This document shows, piece by piece, positions 1-9,540 of a stretch of 64,000 nt of DNA (position 1 is the first letter of the stretch; every line of letters starts with the position of its first letter). Both the position numbers and the translations under genes were made by a program. This DNA comes from Symsagittifera roscoffensis (lineage: Eukaryota; Xenacoelomorpha; Acoela; Convolutidae), in NCBI RefSeq assembly GCF_963678635.1, contig NC_087067.1, forward strand, positions 35,729,966-35,793,965. The letters are read 5' to 3'. The notes below the pieces were generated by a model that saw nothing but the letters and a program-made list of their open reading frames with translations, did no database searches and was not told the DNA's origin.

Positions 1-1363
1 TGACTTGCATCTTCCCCAGAAATTTTAACGGATTGTTGCCGTAGTCGCGGAATTGGTCGTCTTTCGGATCCAGCTGTTTCAATTGTACGTTGACTGTTCC
101 CATGGTACGTTTTAGTTCCCCAATAGTGAAGATGGATATTGGCGAACCACTATCAATCCAGGCCTGGGTCGCTTTGCCATTGATTCTTAAGGCTAGTTTG
201 GCCCCCGCGACTCTCAATTCTGTTTCCTCCTTCCGCCGGATTGACATAACTACATACTCCGTTGAACTATCCGAATCCCATCCATGTGCCGGTGCCTTTG
301 AATCAGTCACCCATCCGACGGAACTTCCGTAATTGGATGCACTCTCCTCCGGATAATCCTGTGCAATCCCGCCATCGGTGTCGTCCTCATTTATCATGCC
401 TACGCGACCCCTATTCGCCGATCGACGTCCTCTACAAGTTCGCTCGTAATGTCCAGTTTTCTTGCAAAAATTGCAGGTTGCATTTCTTGCTGGACACTTT
501 GGAATATGATCCGGGGTAAAACCACTCTGGTCACAATTGTAGCACTTGCGATCTGCTGCTCCTCCGCGGCCCCTTGTGCCTCCTCTGCCAAATCCACGTC
601 CGCCTCTTTGAAATGATCGGCGATAACCTCCTCTGATTGCGCTTATAGGCTCCGCTTTAATTTGTAGTGAGCCCGCTGGTGCCGCGGTAAGTCCCCCACC
701 GGATACTTTATATGACTTTGCGTATTTGTCATCCCGTTCATATGACAAAGCAATCCGATAGACCTCATCTGGTGTCTTAGTTGAACGACATAGCTCCGTT
801 TGAGCCTCCTTATTGGACATATTCACTATGAATACGTCACGTAACACCCGTCGTTCCAATGCTCCCAATGAGCATCTAGCGGCCAGTCCACTCAATACGG
901 AGTGAAATTCTTCCAACGTTTCCCCGTCACGTTGTTTCCGAGATAGTAGCTGATACGTCTCGAACGTTTCGTTTCTTTCCTTCCTGAAGACATTCTCAAA
1001 TTCATCCAAAACCCGTGGATATCGGGTAGTCGCCAGATCCAAATGGGGTTTCCGGTTATGTAGTTCGTCCTGTCCACGTTCCCCCAAACACAAGTAGAGA
1101 TTAGAAATTAGTGTCTGCTCAGCTTCCAATCGATTTTTCCCATTCACCTCCTGTGGCAGATCTGTAATTTGCGCCGAGGTTAGCGTCCGATCAAAATAAA
1201 ATGCCGTCGGATTGAATGAGTGTTTTGCTATTACACCCCAGGTAAATCGTGTAATCCAATGCTCCCACAGCATTGGTGCTTCCGTACATTTGCTCGGCCA
1301 AAATGCCGTAATCCCCAGTGGATTTTTCCCTGATCCCGCGCTTTGTCCTGCTTGCTGCGCCAT
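1..1363 (-). CDS. Ty3/gypsy Gag-Pol, 5' part, open to the window edge
   Basis: Reading the minus strand from the ATG at 1,363 gives about 454 codons without a stop, and the frame is still open at base 1. The start M-A-Q-Q-A-G leads into a Gag region; around 1,020-700 it contains Q-R-D-G-E-T-L-E-E-F-H and A-A-R-C-S-L-G, typical of the retrotransposon Gag helical domain. An Arg/Gly-rich stretch (about 620-550) follows, then two zinc knuckles (about 545-430: C-Y-N-C...C and C-N-F-C-K-K-T-G-H-Y-E-R-T-C). Near 157-146 is I-D-S-G-S, the active site of a retropepsin-like protease. Reverse transcriptase, RNase H and integrase should lie beyond the left edge. In this family Gag packages the RNA and the protease cuts the polyprotein. 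The intact frame suggests a fairly young copy; the LTR partner is outside the window, so age cannot be judged. Confidence 0.88.
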   Translation of the reverse strand, partial: MAQQAGQSAGSGKNPLGITAFWPSKCTEAPMLWEHWITRFTWGVIAKHSFNPTAFYFDRTLTSAQITDLPQEVNGKNRLEAEQTLISNLYLCLGERGQDELHNRKPHLDLATTRYPRVLDEFENVFRKERNETFETYQLLSRKQRDGETLEEFHSVLSGLAARCSLGALERRVLRDVFIVNMSNKEAQTELCRSTKTPDEVYRIALSYERDDKYAKSYKVSGGGLTAAPAGSLQIKAEPISAIRGGYRRSFQRGGRGFGRGGTRGRGGAADRKCYNCDQSGFTPDHIPKCPARNATCNFCKKTGHYERTCRGRRSANRGRVGMINEDDTDGGIAQDYPEESASNYGSSVGWVTDSKAPAHGWDSDSSTEYVVMSIRRKEETELRVAGAKLALRINGKATQAWIDSGSPISIFTIGELKRTMGTVNVQLKQLDPKDDQFRDYGNNPLKFLGKMQV

Positions 1364-2229
1364 GTGAAAATTGAAGGTTCAATATCGTAAATTCACTGAA
1401 TTTATACTGACTTGTTTTAGTCTTAACGGTTAACAACAATAACTCAAAACACAGCAGACTTAACTAAGATTGGCAGGTATTAATTAATTGGTAGCCGCAC
1501 CAAACACATGGCTAAACCAATGGTGCCAACAACGTAATATATAATTAGATACTAGGAATAATATATATATGACAAACAGAAGTCGAGTCAATCTAATTGA
1601 CAAAATCAGAGCTGAACTGGATTCCGATGGATATCTTGTAATATCGAGTATGACGAGACCATTGCTGATTTGCAACAACACACGGACTCGTCGTCCAAAA
1701 AGACAATAAATGATGAATGGTAGTCAAAGATTCCGATCAAGACCATATGGGTACCACAGAGAGGAATTAATTGACGTGCATAAAATTCGGATAAAAATCG
1801 GAGGTCTCGTGTTTATGTTTATAGCCGATAATGTCCGAGTAAGATTGTCCTCCAAAGGAAACACACATCGAGTACGACGGGTCACACGACGAATTAGGTT
1901 GTGCTCTGGAATAAATGATCAAATCCTGCTGGAAGGTTCGTTCATTTTTCTTGATGATACTTCGAAGTTTGCGAAGAAAAATGAACTTGAACTATTGAGC
2001 GGAGTTTGGCCGATTAATTACTTTAGTTATTAGTTATACAGAAAAAAAAATTGTTGCGGTAGAGTGGTAGGGCACTGTTAAGTACACCTGAATCACAGCG
2101 GTCAAATGAAACCAATCAAGGTTGACTGGATGGATCGACAGATGACTCCCGTTTGACTTTGAAAAAGAACATATGACAGGAACAAAATAGAGAGTCACAG
2201 GTTAATTATACCGAAATCCGTTATTTAAA
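1364..2229. other. Probable 5' leader/LTR side of the Ty3/gypsy element; no recognised gene
   Basis: This stretch lies upstream of the minus-strand gag start, so it should contain the element's leader and 5' LTR. The LTR ends cannot be set because the other LTR is not in view. An ATG-initiated plus-strand ORF of 107 codons (1,710-2,033) has no motif I recognise and may be chance. Confidence 0.4.
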
Positions 2230-2511
2230 ATGCCTAATCCTTCTAAGCACGATAAAAAATTCAATGTGGCGCAAACTGAATTAATTACAGCTGGCATACA
2301 TAAAACACTAGGCAAACATGCACAAACGAGTGCTCCAGAACATTCTAGTCACTCTTATATCTTATATAATCCAGAACGAGCACGCAATTTGCTAATAAAA
2401 TTCCAAGTTAATTATAGCGAGAAAGGGAGAAAAAAAAGAAAGAAAGAACGATCAGAATGGCGAAAATGGAGTTATTCTACAAAAAAGCGTTCAACAAAAA
2501 GGAGGCATTGA
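2230..2511 (+). pseudogene. Short Lys/Arg-rich ORF, unrecognised, possibly part of the adjacent Ty3/gypsy relic
   Basis: An ATG-initiated ORF of 93 codons ends in a strongly basic tail (K-K-R-K-K-E-R-S-E-W-R-K-W). Another frame stays basic and open past its stop, to about 2,600. I see no domain. It sits just upstream of, and on the same strand as, a decayed Ty3/gypsy integrase, so it may be a remnant of that element; this is position-based inference only. Confidence 0.25.
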
Positions 2512-2639
2512 AAAAACGGGAAAGAGAGCTGTTTAAAGATAAAGAAAACACTAAAAAATCAGTTCTGCTGAGGATAGAAACGGACAGTCCACCTTTGACG
2601 GAGGAATCGTGACATGAAAAAGTGACGATACCATCAATG

Positions 2640-4534
2640 CTCATATTTGGATGCCTCGATATGTTGGAAGCAACACATTCAGGTAAACTAGGATTAACAT
2701 CCGCCTACGACAGGACATGGTGGCCGTATAGTCGACGCAACATCATCAACAAGGCAGAAAAGGCAAGCCGTGCTCCACTATCGGTGAGAACTTAAAATCA
2801 TCTATCGCACGTTCAGATTGGAAATAGCTAAAAATAACAAAATGAACCTAAAGAAGAAGTTCAGCTGAACTTCGTGAGACCGATTGTTAACAAATGAAAA
2901 AGAGGTTCACATTCTCTTGGCGATAGACAGTTTTTCCAAATTCTTAGTGAAACTTTTCAGTCAAGCAAACGCAAAAATAAACGCCAGCAAAATTTTGAGA
3001 CAAAAACAATAATTACACGGAACTCTTCGAGCTACAGTGCTGATTTAAATTAACCGGACAAAACGCGTTAAACTTGAAATTTAAAACGCATTTTTCTCAA
3101 ATTGGGTTGAGTTTAGGTAAAAACTTATGAAGACAAAACTTGCTTAAAATTTTAGCAGAATTACTATGGTAAAAAACTAGGGCCCGAAATTACTAGGGCC
3201 CGAAATTTTAACCAAAAAAATGGGTCATTTTGGCTTTTCTTAGTTAATCAAAAATTACGCCGAAAATACCCAATCGATCACAGACATAAATATATCAAAG
3301 TGAGCCTCTTACGTAGCCAAACAAACTTTAAGAAGGGTAAATTCTCCAAAATATTGTATAAGTTAATTTATTTTGGTTTGATAGACAAAAAAGGTCGTTT
3401 TTACTATATAAAATACCAACTTTTTTTTTAAAAACAATTTTTAAACAATTTTCATTTTTTTTTGGAGAAAATATCCTTCATAAAATTTGTTGGGCTACGT
3501 AAAGGGCTCACTTTGATATAATTATGTCTGTGATCGATTGGGTATTTTCGGCGTAATTTTTGATTAACTAAGAAAAGCCAAAATGACCCATTTTTTTGGG
3601 TAAAATTTAGGGCCCGAAATTCACAAAACAAATTACACCATAGTAATTCTGCTAAAATTTCAAGCAAGTTTTGTCTTCATAAGTTTTTACCTAAACTCAA
3701 CCCAATTTGAGAAAAATGCGTTTTAAAATTCAAGTTTAACGCGTTTTATCCGGTTAATTTAAATCAGCACTGTATCCGAATAGACCAGGCCTCAGGCTTA
3801 GCAGGAAAACTAAGAATTAAGCGTTGTTCCGGCAAACGACCACCGCGGAATCGGACTAGTTAAACGTCTTCTTGAAACCGTTAAAAATCATGAGGATAAA
3901 TGAAGAAAGACTGCAAATAATCCATCAAGCTGGATCACGCTTTGTATGAATTGATAACGTCTCTACAACAGCACAGGAACAAACAATTAAATTGACACCA
4001 CTTCAAGCGCATTTCGGCAGAAAACCGAATACGCCAAACTCTAACATTATTACAAAACTGAGCCCGTATAATCTAAATTGGGATAAGGCTGTAAAATCAT
4101 GTTTAGACTAAGAGACAGTAGGCAAGCCGCTGATGTCGAGTGATCAGCGAAAAGACACAGACACAAGGAGTGGCATTGTCATCAAAGAAGAACACAAATG
4201 GAGGCACGCACAAGCCCAAAAACTAATGGAAAAGCTGCCAATCGTCGTGATCACTCGCAATAACGACGAACCCACAGAGACACCCAAAGACAGGAAGCGG
4301 CCATCGCGTCTGAATCTGGCTAGGAAAACGGTCAGTGGTAGAAATATGGAGCTAGAGGGCGAATGGAGCGCAACCCCCGAAGGGACGACTACAGAGAGCT
4401 ACGAGCTCAACAACTACTCTGTAGAACCTGGGAAGAATGAAGGTGATAGTCAGGAACTACGCCTTAGCCCCGAAAAACGAACGAAGTCACTCATTGAATA
4501 TCTTCGCCAGAAAAAGAGCCCCGCCGAACACTAA
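2640..4534 (+). pseudogene. Decayed Ty3/gypsy pol relic (integrase to C-terminus)
   Basis: Pieces of a Ty3/gypsy integrase appear in order but in several frames, with stops. At about 2,680-2,800 an H-S-G-K-L-G-L-T-S-A-Y segment resembles the HHCC zinc region. At 2,908-3,000 the piece H-I-L-L-A-I-D-S-F-S-K-F carries the first catalytic Asp. Just after the inserted MITE, I-R-I-D-Q-A-S-G-L carries what should be the second Asp. N-D-H-R-G-I-G-L-V-K-R-L (about 3,836-3,880) covers the region of the catalytic Glu, which is not seen here. L-T-P-L-Q-A-H-F-G-R-K-P-N-T-P (about 3,980-4,040) is a typical post-core motif. An open reading frame of 133 codons at 4,133-4,534, rich in charged residues, is probably the pol C-terminus. 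It is non-functional, and older than the MITE; probably also older than the copia element, if the relic originally ran past 4,663. Confidence 0.75.
3035..3772. mobile_element. Foldback MITE with long terminal inverted repeats, Tc1/mariner-like ends
   Basis: The element starts CAGTGCTGATTTAAATTAAC and ends with the reverse complement, flanked by TA at 3,033-3,034 and 3,773-3,774. CAGTG ends with a TA target duplication are typical of Tc1/mariner. The arms stay complementary for roughly 300 bases on each side; for example, the segment with GATCACAGACATAA on the left recurs inverted near 3,520. There is no transposase, so it is non-autonomous. It sits inside the integrase relic. Confidence 0.85.
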
Positions 4535-4662
4535 TGACAACTTTGATTATAGTAAGCTCGGCAACTAAAAAAATTTGTCATCGGAAAGAGAAGGACGAGA
4601 AAAAACAGAAAAGAAAAGACGGGCATACCGAGAGCAGACAGTAATCAGGAACTAGGACAATC

Positions 4663-5000
4663 TGTTGAGGACAGACGAGCTCAATGCCAGACTAGTGAAA
4701 TACCAGACCAAACTCAAGGTCAGACTTGAGCAATAGAAACCTAATTAAAGGTCAACTGGTATAAAACTCAATGCACTCAGACAAGGTCAACTGGTCTGCT
4801 GGTATTTGATAAACTAATTAATTAACTGGTAATTAATTAACTGGTACTATTTGATGCTCAGTTTGTCGTGTCATTTTATAAACACAATCTCAATTCATTC
4901 TTCAACAATCAGTATCTCTTCTCTCTCCTCAGTTGAAACCTCAGATAACTCTCAAACCTCTATCCCCTAGTCCTACTTGCTCTAACTCTGAATCTTAACA
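4663..5000 (+). repeat. Copia 5' LTR
   Basis: This is a 338-bp direct repeat of 9,198-9,535, starting TGTTGAGGAC and ending GAATCTTAACA. I found no difference between the two on direct reading. It should carry the element's promoter and polyadenylation signals; a TTTATAAA-type box lies near 4,875. Confidence 0.97.
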
Positions 5001-5014
5001 GGTTATGGGCCCAG
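5001..5014 (+). other. Copia primer binding site, complementary to the initiator tRNA-Met anticodon arm
   Basis: GGTTATGGGCCCAG follows the 5' LTR with no gap. It is the reverse complement of the CTGGGCCCATAACC anticodon stem-loop of animal initiator tRNA-Met. Drosophila copia is known to prime from an internally cleaved half of this tRNA, so the same priming is inferred here. Confidence 0.88.
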
Positions 5015-5097
5015 ATTTCTAAACTTTTTGATTTAATAATTATTTGATTTCTGTCAGAGTTTTTTTTAGCTTTTATCTAGCCTTTAGCAAAGCAGAG

Positions 5098-8000
5098 ATG
5101 GACTTGAAACTGGCTGGATTCAGTGGAAAGTCTGAAGATTTTCCAGCTTGGTCGACGAAGTTTGTGGCACTGATGCATACCAAAGGCCTGTTCAGGACTG
5201 TGATGGGCAATGACGATCTACCAGAAGCTGAACCTACGCTACCTGAGAATCCGAATGCTGACCAGATGACGGCGTACAACACCAAGATGCAGGAGCGAGC
5301 TGTGCTGATCCAGCAGAGGAAAGACAACCGAAACACAGTGTGGTCACATCTAGCTCTGGTCCTGAACAACACCACACTGATGTACATCAAGAACGACTGC
5401 GTGGCTGCGGATGGCTATGGCGATGGGACGAAGGCCTGGAGACTGCTGCAAGAGAAGTTTTGCAGTGTGGAGAGGCCTACAGTGGTCAGTCTAGTAGGCC
5501 AGCTTGCGAAGCTGCGCCTAGGATCAGAGGAGGATCTCGATGACTACTTCGTTCGAAGTCAAGAGCTGATGACGCGGCTGAGTGAAGCTGGGGAAGCAAT
5601 TACGGACACACTCTTCAATGCGCTCGTGATCAACGGACTGCCTGACAGCTTTGAGCATTTCGTGGTGCAGGAGAGCTTCCAGCCGGCCAAGACTTTTACA
5701 GAGCTGAGAACGAGGTTGAGGAACTATGATGACTCGAGACGAGCTCGATGTGGAGAGAAGACTGGGAATGGACACATAGCTATGCAAGCTGTGAGGAAGA
5801 AGAAAGGAGCGTCGGGTGGTGGCTGTTTTGTGTGCGGTCAGAAGGGTCATTTGGCAAGAGATTGCAGATCCAGAAGTGACAGTGGTCAATCTGGTGCTCG
5901 AGGCAGTGGCTCGAATGAAGCAAGTGGTCCAACTTCAAGGAAGCAAGGGTGCTTCAAGTGTGGACAACAAGGACACTTTGCAAGGGACTGCAAGCAGGCA
6001 AAGACAGGGTTCTTCAGTTGTTGTGCAACAACCTCAATGAAGGGAGATGATCTCATTGTGGATACGGGATGCACCGATCATGTAGTGCGCGACAAGGCTG
6101 TCTTCTCAAGCTTTGAGAAATGGGATGAGGGGACAACAGTTGAGAATCCGAACGGTACAATATCAAAGATTGAGGGCATAGGCTCGGTGGAAGTGGACAT
6201 ACGAGACTGTCAAGATGTGACGAGGAGCTACACTTTCCACAATGTGCTGTTTGTGCCGAGCTACAACGTGAATCTGATGAGTGTGAGCTCAGCAATAGCT
6301 AGAGGGTCTAGTTTCAGCTTTACATCAGACTCTTCTCATCTTGTGGCACCGGATGGTCGACGGCTACCAGTGAAGCAGCGCGGCAAGCTTTTCTTCCTGG
6401 AGTGCAAGTTCAAGAGGAACGCGATGACTCTGGCTACGAAAGCGAAGATGGAGACAAGTAGTGCAATGCTGTGGCACCGAAGGCTGGGGCATCTCAACAA
6501 GCATGATCTAATATCAGTTGTTGATGTCGGCGAGCTAGGGTTCTGCGAAGTGTGCACAGCTTCGAAGATGCACGAAGTAGCAATGCCAAAGAAGACAGAG
6601 AACAGGGCAACTGCAGTGGGGCAGCGGGTCTTCAGCGACATCCAGGGACCATTTGAAGTTGCGAGCATGCATGGAGCGCGCTATGCCGTGAGCTTCATTG
6701 ATGACTTCAGCCGTCTGGCAGTGGTCAAGTACCTGGTTAAGAAGAGCGATACTCTTTCGAAGTTCAAAGACTTTGTAGCTGAGCACGGAACACCGAAGTG
6801 CTTGAGAACTGACAACGGAGGTGAGTATTCGTCGAATGCTTTTCGGATGTTCTGTAGAGAAATGCAGGTGAAACAGGAGTTTACAGTACCTAATACTCCG
6901 CAACAGAATGGCGTGGCAGAGAGGTACAACAGGGTGATAACTGAGATGACTCGATGTCTACTGGCCGATGCAAAGCTCTCAAAGATGTTCTGGGTACGAG
7001 CAATGTCAACGGCAGTCAGGGTTCGCAACTTGTGTCCTACATCCAGCAATGAGCATCGCATTTCATCAATGGAGATGCATTATGGGAAGCCATCGAAAGT
7101 CAACTACCTGCGAGTGTTCGGATGCCTGGCGTACTACCTGGACAGAGGAAACCGGCGGAAACTGGATCCGAAAGGCAAGAAGAGCAAGTTCATTGGTTAT
7201 GACGAGGAGAGCAAAGCCTACTTGCTGATGGACCTGGAGACAAAGCGAGTGGTACGAGCAAGAAGCGTGACGTTCAATGAAGACATCATTCCAGACGACT
7301 TTCTGGTAGACAGTGAGCAGTCACAAACACTGGGTCTATCAATCGAGGGATGCATTGATGTAGAGGAAACTAGCACGAAGACCATCACTGAGTCTACCAA
7401 TAAAGCGAATGATAGTGGAGCAGCAGCTTCAGTGGGGGTTACGGAAGATGACCCAGTCGAGACTGAAGAATTGGAACCACCTTCCACAGAGCCTCCAGAG
7501 CAGAGGCCAACAGAGATTCCAGAGCAGCGGTCAACTAGAACGCGGAACCCTCCCATCCGATACGGACTGGCTTACACTCATGCTTCAGTGATAGCACAAG
7601 AGCCAAGAAGCTACTTGGAAGCAGTATCTGGACCAGAAAGGGAGCAGTGGCTAGCAGCTATGGCTTTGGAGGTGCAGTCACTGAAGGCAATGGGCACCTG
7701 GACACTTGTTGATAGACCAAATTCTCGCAAGGTCATTCCTGGACGCTGGGTGCTTGCTGTGAAGAGAGATGCAATGGGACAAGTGGAGCGGTTTAAAGCC
7801 AGATACGTGGTGAAGGGTTTTATGCAAGTGGAAGGACTGGACTTCAATGAGACCTTTGCGCCAACCTGTAAACCAGAAACAAAGAGAATACTACTGGCTT
7901 TGGGAGCGCAAGATGATCTTGTACTTCATCAGATGGACGTGAAGTCAGCCTTCCTCAACTCGCCGTTAACAGAAACTGTGTATATGGAACAGCCCGAGGG

Positions 8001-9006
8001 GTTCAGCAGCGGGGACAACCAAGTGTGTTTGCTACAACGCAGTATCTATGGGCTGAAGCAGGCAGGAAGGGACTGGTACCAGACGCTGAGCACGTTTCTT
8101 CTGGAGACTGGTTTCACTCGAAGCACCAATGACTTCTGTTTGTTCACGATGAGGGGAATGGATGATGCTATGATCTATGTTCTAGTATGGGTGGATGATA
8201 TCATCATTGGCTGCAAACTGCAAGCAGAAGTTGACAGGGTGAGGGACCGATTCACTGACCGATTCAAGATGGATGATCGCGGTCCATTAGCCTGGTTTTT
8301 GAAAATGCAGGTCAAACGGGCACCTGGTTCTGTCACTGTGAATCAGTCTCGATACATTGAAGACTGCTTGGAGCGCTTTGGGTTGGCTGACTGCAAACCA
8401 GTAGGGACACCAGCTGATATCAGCACTCAGTTGACGAAGAAGGACTGCCCTGGAGCGGGCTCAGAAGAAGCAGTGGCAATGCAGCGTGAGGACTACAGAG
8501 GCATAGTGGGCTCGTTATTGTACATAGCCAAGCAAACGAGGCCAGACATCCTAGCTACTGTGACTCAACTTTCACGGTTTCTGGAGAATCCTGGGAGAAC
8601 ACACTGGGTGGCTGCTAAGAGAGTACTGCGATACCTGAAAGGAACCAAAGATCTGGAGCTGTGCTACATCAAAGATCCTGATGGGTTCAACCTTTATGGT
8701 TCAGCAGATGCTGACTGGGCTGGTGACGTTGATGACAGAAGGTCAACAACAGGCTACAGTTTTCATGTGCAGCGGTCAGGAGCAGCAATCAGCTGGAGTA
8801 CCAAGAAGCAACCTACTGCAGCAATATCTACCAGCGAAGCTGAGTATCAAGCAATGGCAGCGGCTGTTCAGGAAGGCCTCTACTTACGATCCCTCCTCAA
8901 TGAGATGGATATGACGTGTGATGGTCCAACTGATCAACGAGGACAACCAGAGCTGCATCAAGATGTGCAAAAATCCCGTAATGCAGAAGCGTACAAAGCA
9001 CATTGA
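5098..9006 (+). CDS. Copia Gag-Pol polyprotein (frame broken near its end)
   Basis: The frame is open from a TTG at 5,044, but the first ATG is at 5,098, giving 1,302 residues (M-D-L-K-L-A-G-F-S-G). In order: a copia-type Gag; two CCHC zinc knuckles at about residues 243-256 and 285-298; protease D-T-G at 322-324; an integrase zinc region (H-R-R-L-G-H-L about 460, C-E-V-C about 484); integrase catalytic D514, D572 and E608, with exactly 35 residues between the last two; reverse transcriptase with W-V-D-D at 1031-1034; and RNase H with A-D-A-D-W-A-G-D and S-T-S-E-A-E-Y. The frame then diverges around 8,925-8,935 and stops at 9,006, while the expected C-terminus continues in the next frame to 9,190. 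All other enzymatic motifs are present. The minus-strand and shifted ORFs across this stretch are shadows. Confidence 0.95.
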   Translation: MDLKLAGFSGKSEDFPAWSTKFVALMHTKGLFRTVMGNDDLPEAEPTLPENPNADQMTAYNTKMQERAVLIQQRKDNRNTVWSHLALVLNNTTLMYIKNDCVAADGYGDGTKAWRLLQEKFCSVERPTVVSLVGQLAKLRLGSEEDLDDYFVRSQELMTRLSEAGEAITDTLFNALVINGLPDSFEHFVVQESFQPAKTFTELRTRLRNYDDSRRARCGEKTGNGHIAMQAVRKKKGASGGGCFVCGQKGHLARDCRSRSDSGQSGARGSGSNEASGPTSRKQGCFKCGQQGHFARDCKQAKTGFFSCCATTSMKGDDLIVDTGCTDHVVRDKAVFSSFEKWDEGTTVENPNGTISKIEGIGSVEVDIRDCQDVTRSYTFHNVLFVPSYNVNLMSVSSAIARGSSFSFTSDSSHLVAPDGRRLPVKQRGKLFFLECKFKRNAMTLATKAKMETSSAMLWHRRLGHLNKHDLISVVDVGELGFCEVCTASKMHEVAMPKKTENRATAVGQRVFSDIQGPFEVASMHGARYAVSFIDDFSRLAVVKYLVKKSDTLSKFKDFVAEHGTPKCLRTDNGGEYSSNAFRMFCREMQVKQEFTVPNTPQQNGVAERYNRVITEMTRCLLADAKLSKMFWVRAMSTAVRVRNLCPTSSNEHRISSMEMHYGKPSKVNYLRVFGCLAYYLDRGNRRKLDPKGKKSKFIGYDEESKAYLLMDLETKRVVRARSVTFNEDIIPDDFLVDSEQSQTLGLSIEGCIDVEETSTKTITESTNKANDSGAAASVGVTEDDPVETEELEPPSTEPPEQRPTEIPEQRSTRTRNPPIRYGLAYTHASVIAQEPRSYLEAVSGPEREQWLAAMALEVQSLKAMGTWTLVDRPNSRKVIPGRWVLAVKRDAMGQVERFKARYVVKGFMQVEGLDFNETFAPTCKPETKRILLALGAQDDLVLHQMDVKSAFLNSPLTETVYMEQPEGFSSGDNQVCLLQRSIYGLKQAGRDWYQTLSTFLLETGFTRSTNDFCLFTMRGMDDAMIYVLVWVDDIIIGCKLQAEVDRVRDRFTDRFKMDDRGPLAWFLKMQVKRAPGSVTVNQSRYIEDCLERFGLADCKPVGTPADISTQLTKKDCPGAGSEEAVAMQREDYRGIVGSLLYIAKQTRPDILATVTQLSRFLENPGRTHWVAAKRVLRYLKGTKDLELCYIKDPDGFNLYGSADADWAGDVDDRRSTTGYSFHVQRSGAAISWSTKKQPTAAISTSEAEYQAMAAAVQEGLYLRSLLNEMDMTCDGPTDQRGQPELHQDVQKSRNAEAYKAH

Positions 9007-9190
9007 TGTCAAGTATCACTTTGTCCGAGAGCGGGTCGAGGATGGAACATTTGCGCTCGAGTACTGTCCAACCGAAAACATGGAGGCTGACTTGTTGACG
9101 AAATCCCTGAGCAAGGCAAAGGTGGATCAACATCGTCGAACGCTGATGGGTTGCAGCCTGACATTGGACAAAGCAGCCAATTCAGCCTGA
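8918..9190 (+). pseudogene. Copia RNase H C-terminal segment, out of frame with Gag-Pol
   Basis: This frame carries the conserved end of copia polyproteins: E-D-N-Q-S-C-I-K, then R-T-K-H-I-D-V-K-Y-H-F-V-R-E, then a leucine-rich tail, stopping at 9,190 just before the polypurine tract. It is offset by +1 from the main frame, which fits one extra base or two missing bases around 8,925-8,935. Confidence 0.88.
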
Positions 9191-9197
9191 GTGGGGG
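9188..9197 (+). other. Copia polypurine tract
   Basis: A purine-rich TGAGTGGGGG run ends at the first base before the 3' LTR, the usual position for the plus-strand primer. Confidence 0.75.
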
Positions 9198-9535
9198 TGT
9201 TGAGGACAGACGAGCTCAATGCCAGACTAGTGAAATACCAGACCAAACTCAAGGTCAGACTTGAGCAATAGAAACCTAATTAAAGGTCAACTGGTATAAA
9301 ACTCAATGCACTCAGACAAGGTCAACTGGTCTGCTGGTATTTGATAAACTAATTAATTAACTGGTAATTAATTAACTGGTACTATTTGATGCTCAGTTTG
9401 TCGTGTCATTTTATAAACACAATCTCAATTCATTCTTCAACAATCAGTATCTCTTCTCTCTCCTCAGTTGAAACCTCAGATAACTCTCAAACCTCTATCC
9501 CCTAGTCCTACTTGCTCTAACTCTGAATCTTAACA
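9198..9535 (+). repeat. Copia 3' LTR
   Basis: Second copy of the 338-bp LTR, ending TAACA and followed directly by the CAATC target duplication at 9,536-9,540. Confidence 0.97.
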
Positions 9536-9540
9536 CAATC

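Larger units (their letters stand above)
4663..9535 (+). mobile_element. Complete Ty1/copia LTR retrotransposon
   Basis: The element is 4,873 bp, bounded by TGTTG...TAACA LTRs of 338 bp each. The flanking CAATC at 4,658-4,662 repeats exactly at 9,536-9,540 as a 5-bp target duplication. Internally it has a primer binding site at 5,001, one long Gag-Pol frame in copia order (protease, integrase, reverse transcriptase, RNase H), and a G-rich polypurine tract directly before the 3' LTR. Its base composition is clearly more GC-rich than the flanks. The LTRs read as identical, so insertion is recent. One frame break in the RNase H region is the only coding defect seen. Confidence 0.97.

Noticed and set aside
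892-1439. Short minus ORFs of 61 and 82 codons
   Set aside because: They are in the wrong frame; the true Ty3/gypsy Gag frame runs through the same bases without a stop.
1710-2033. 107-codon plus ORF that might be a host gene
   Set aside because: No motif, and it lies where the LTR/leader of the Ty3/gypsy element is expected; left as unassigned sequence.
5073-7847. Many minus-strand and shifted ORFs over the copia element
   Set aside because: They are shadows of a GC-rich Gag-Pol frame with clear motifs on the plus strand.
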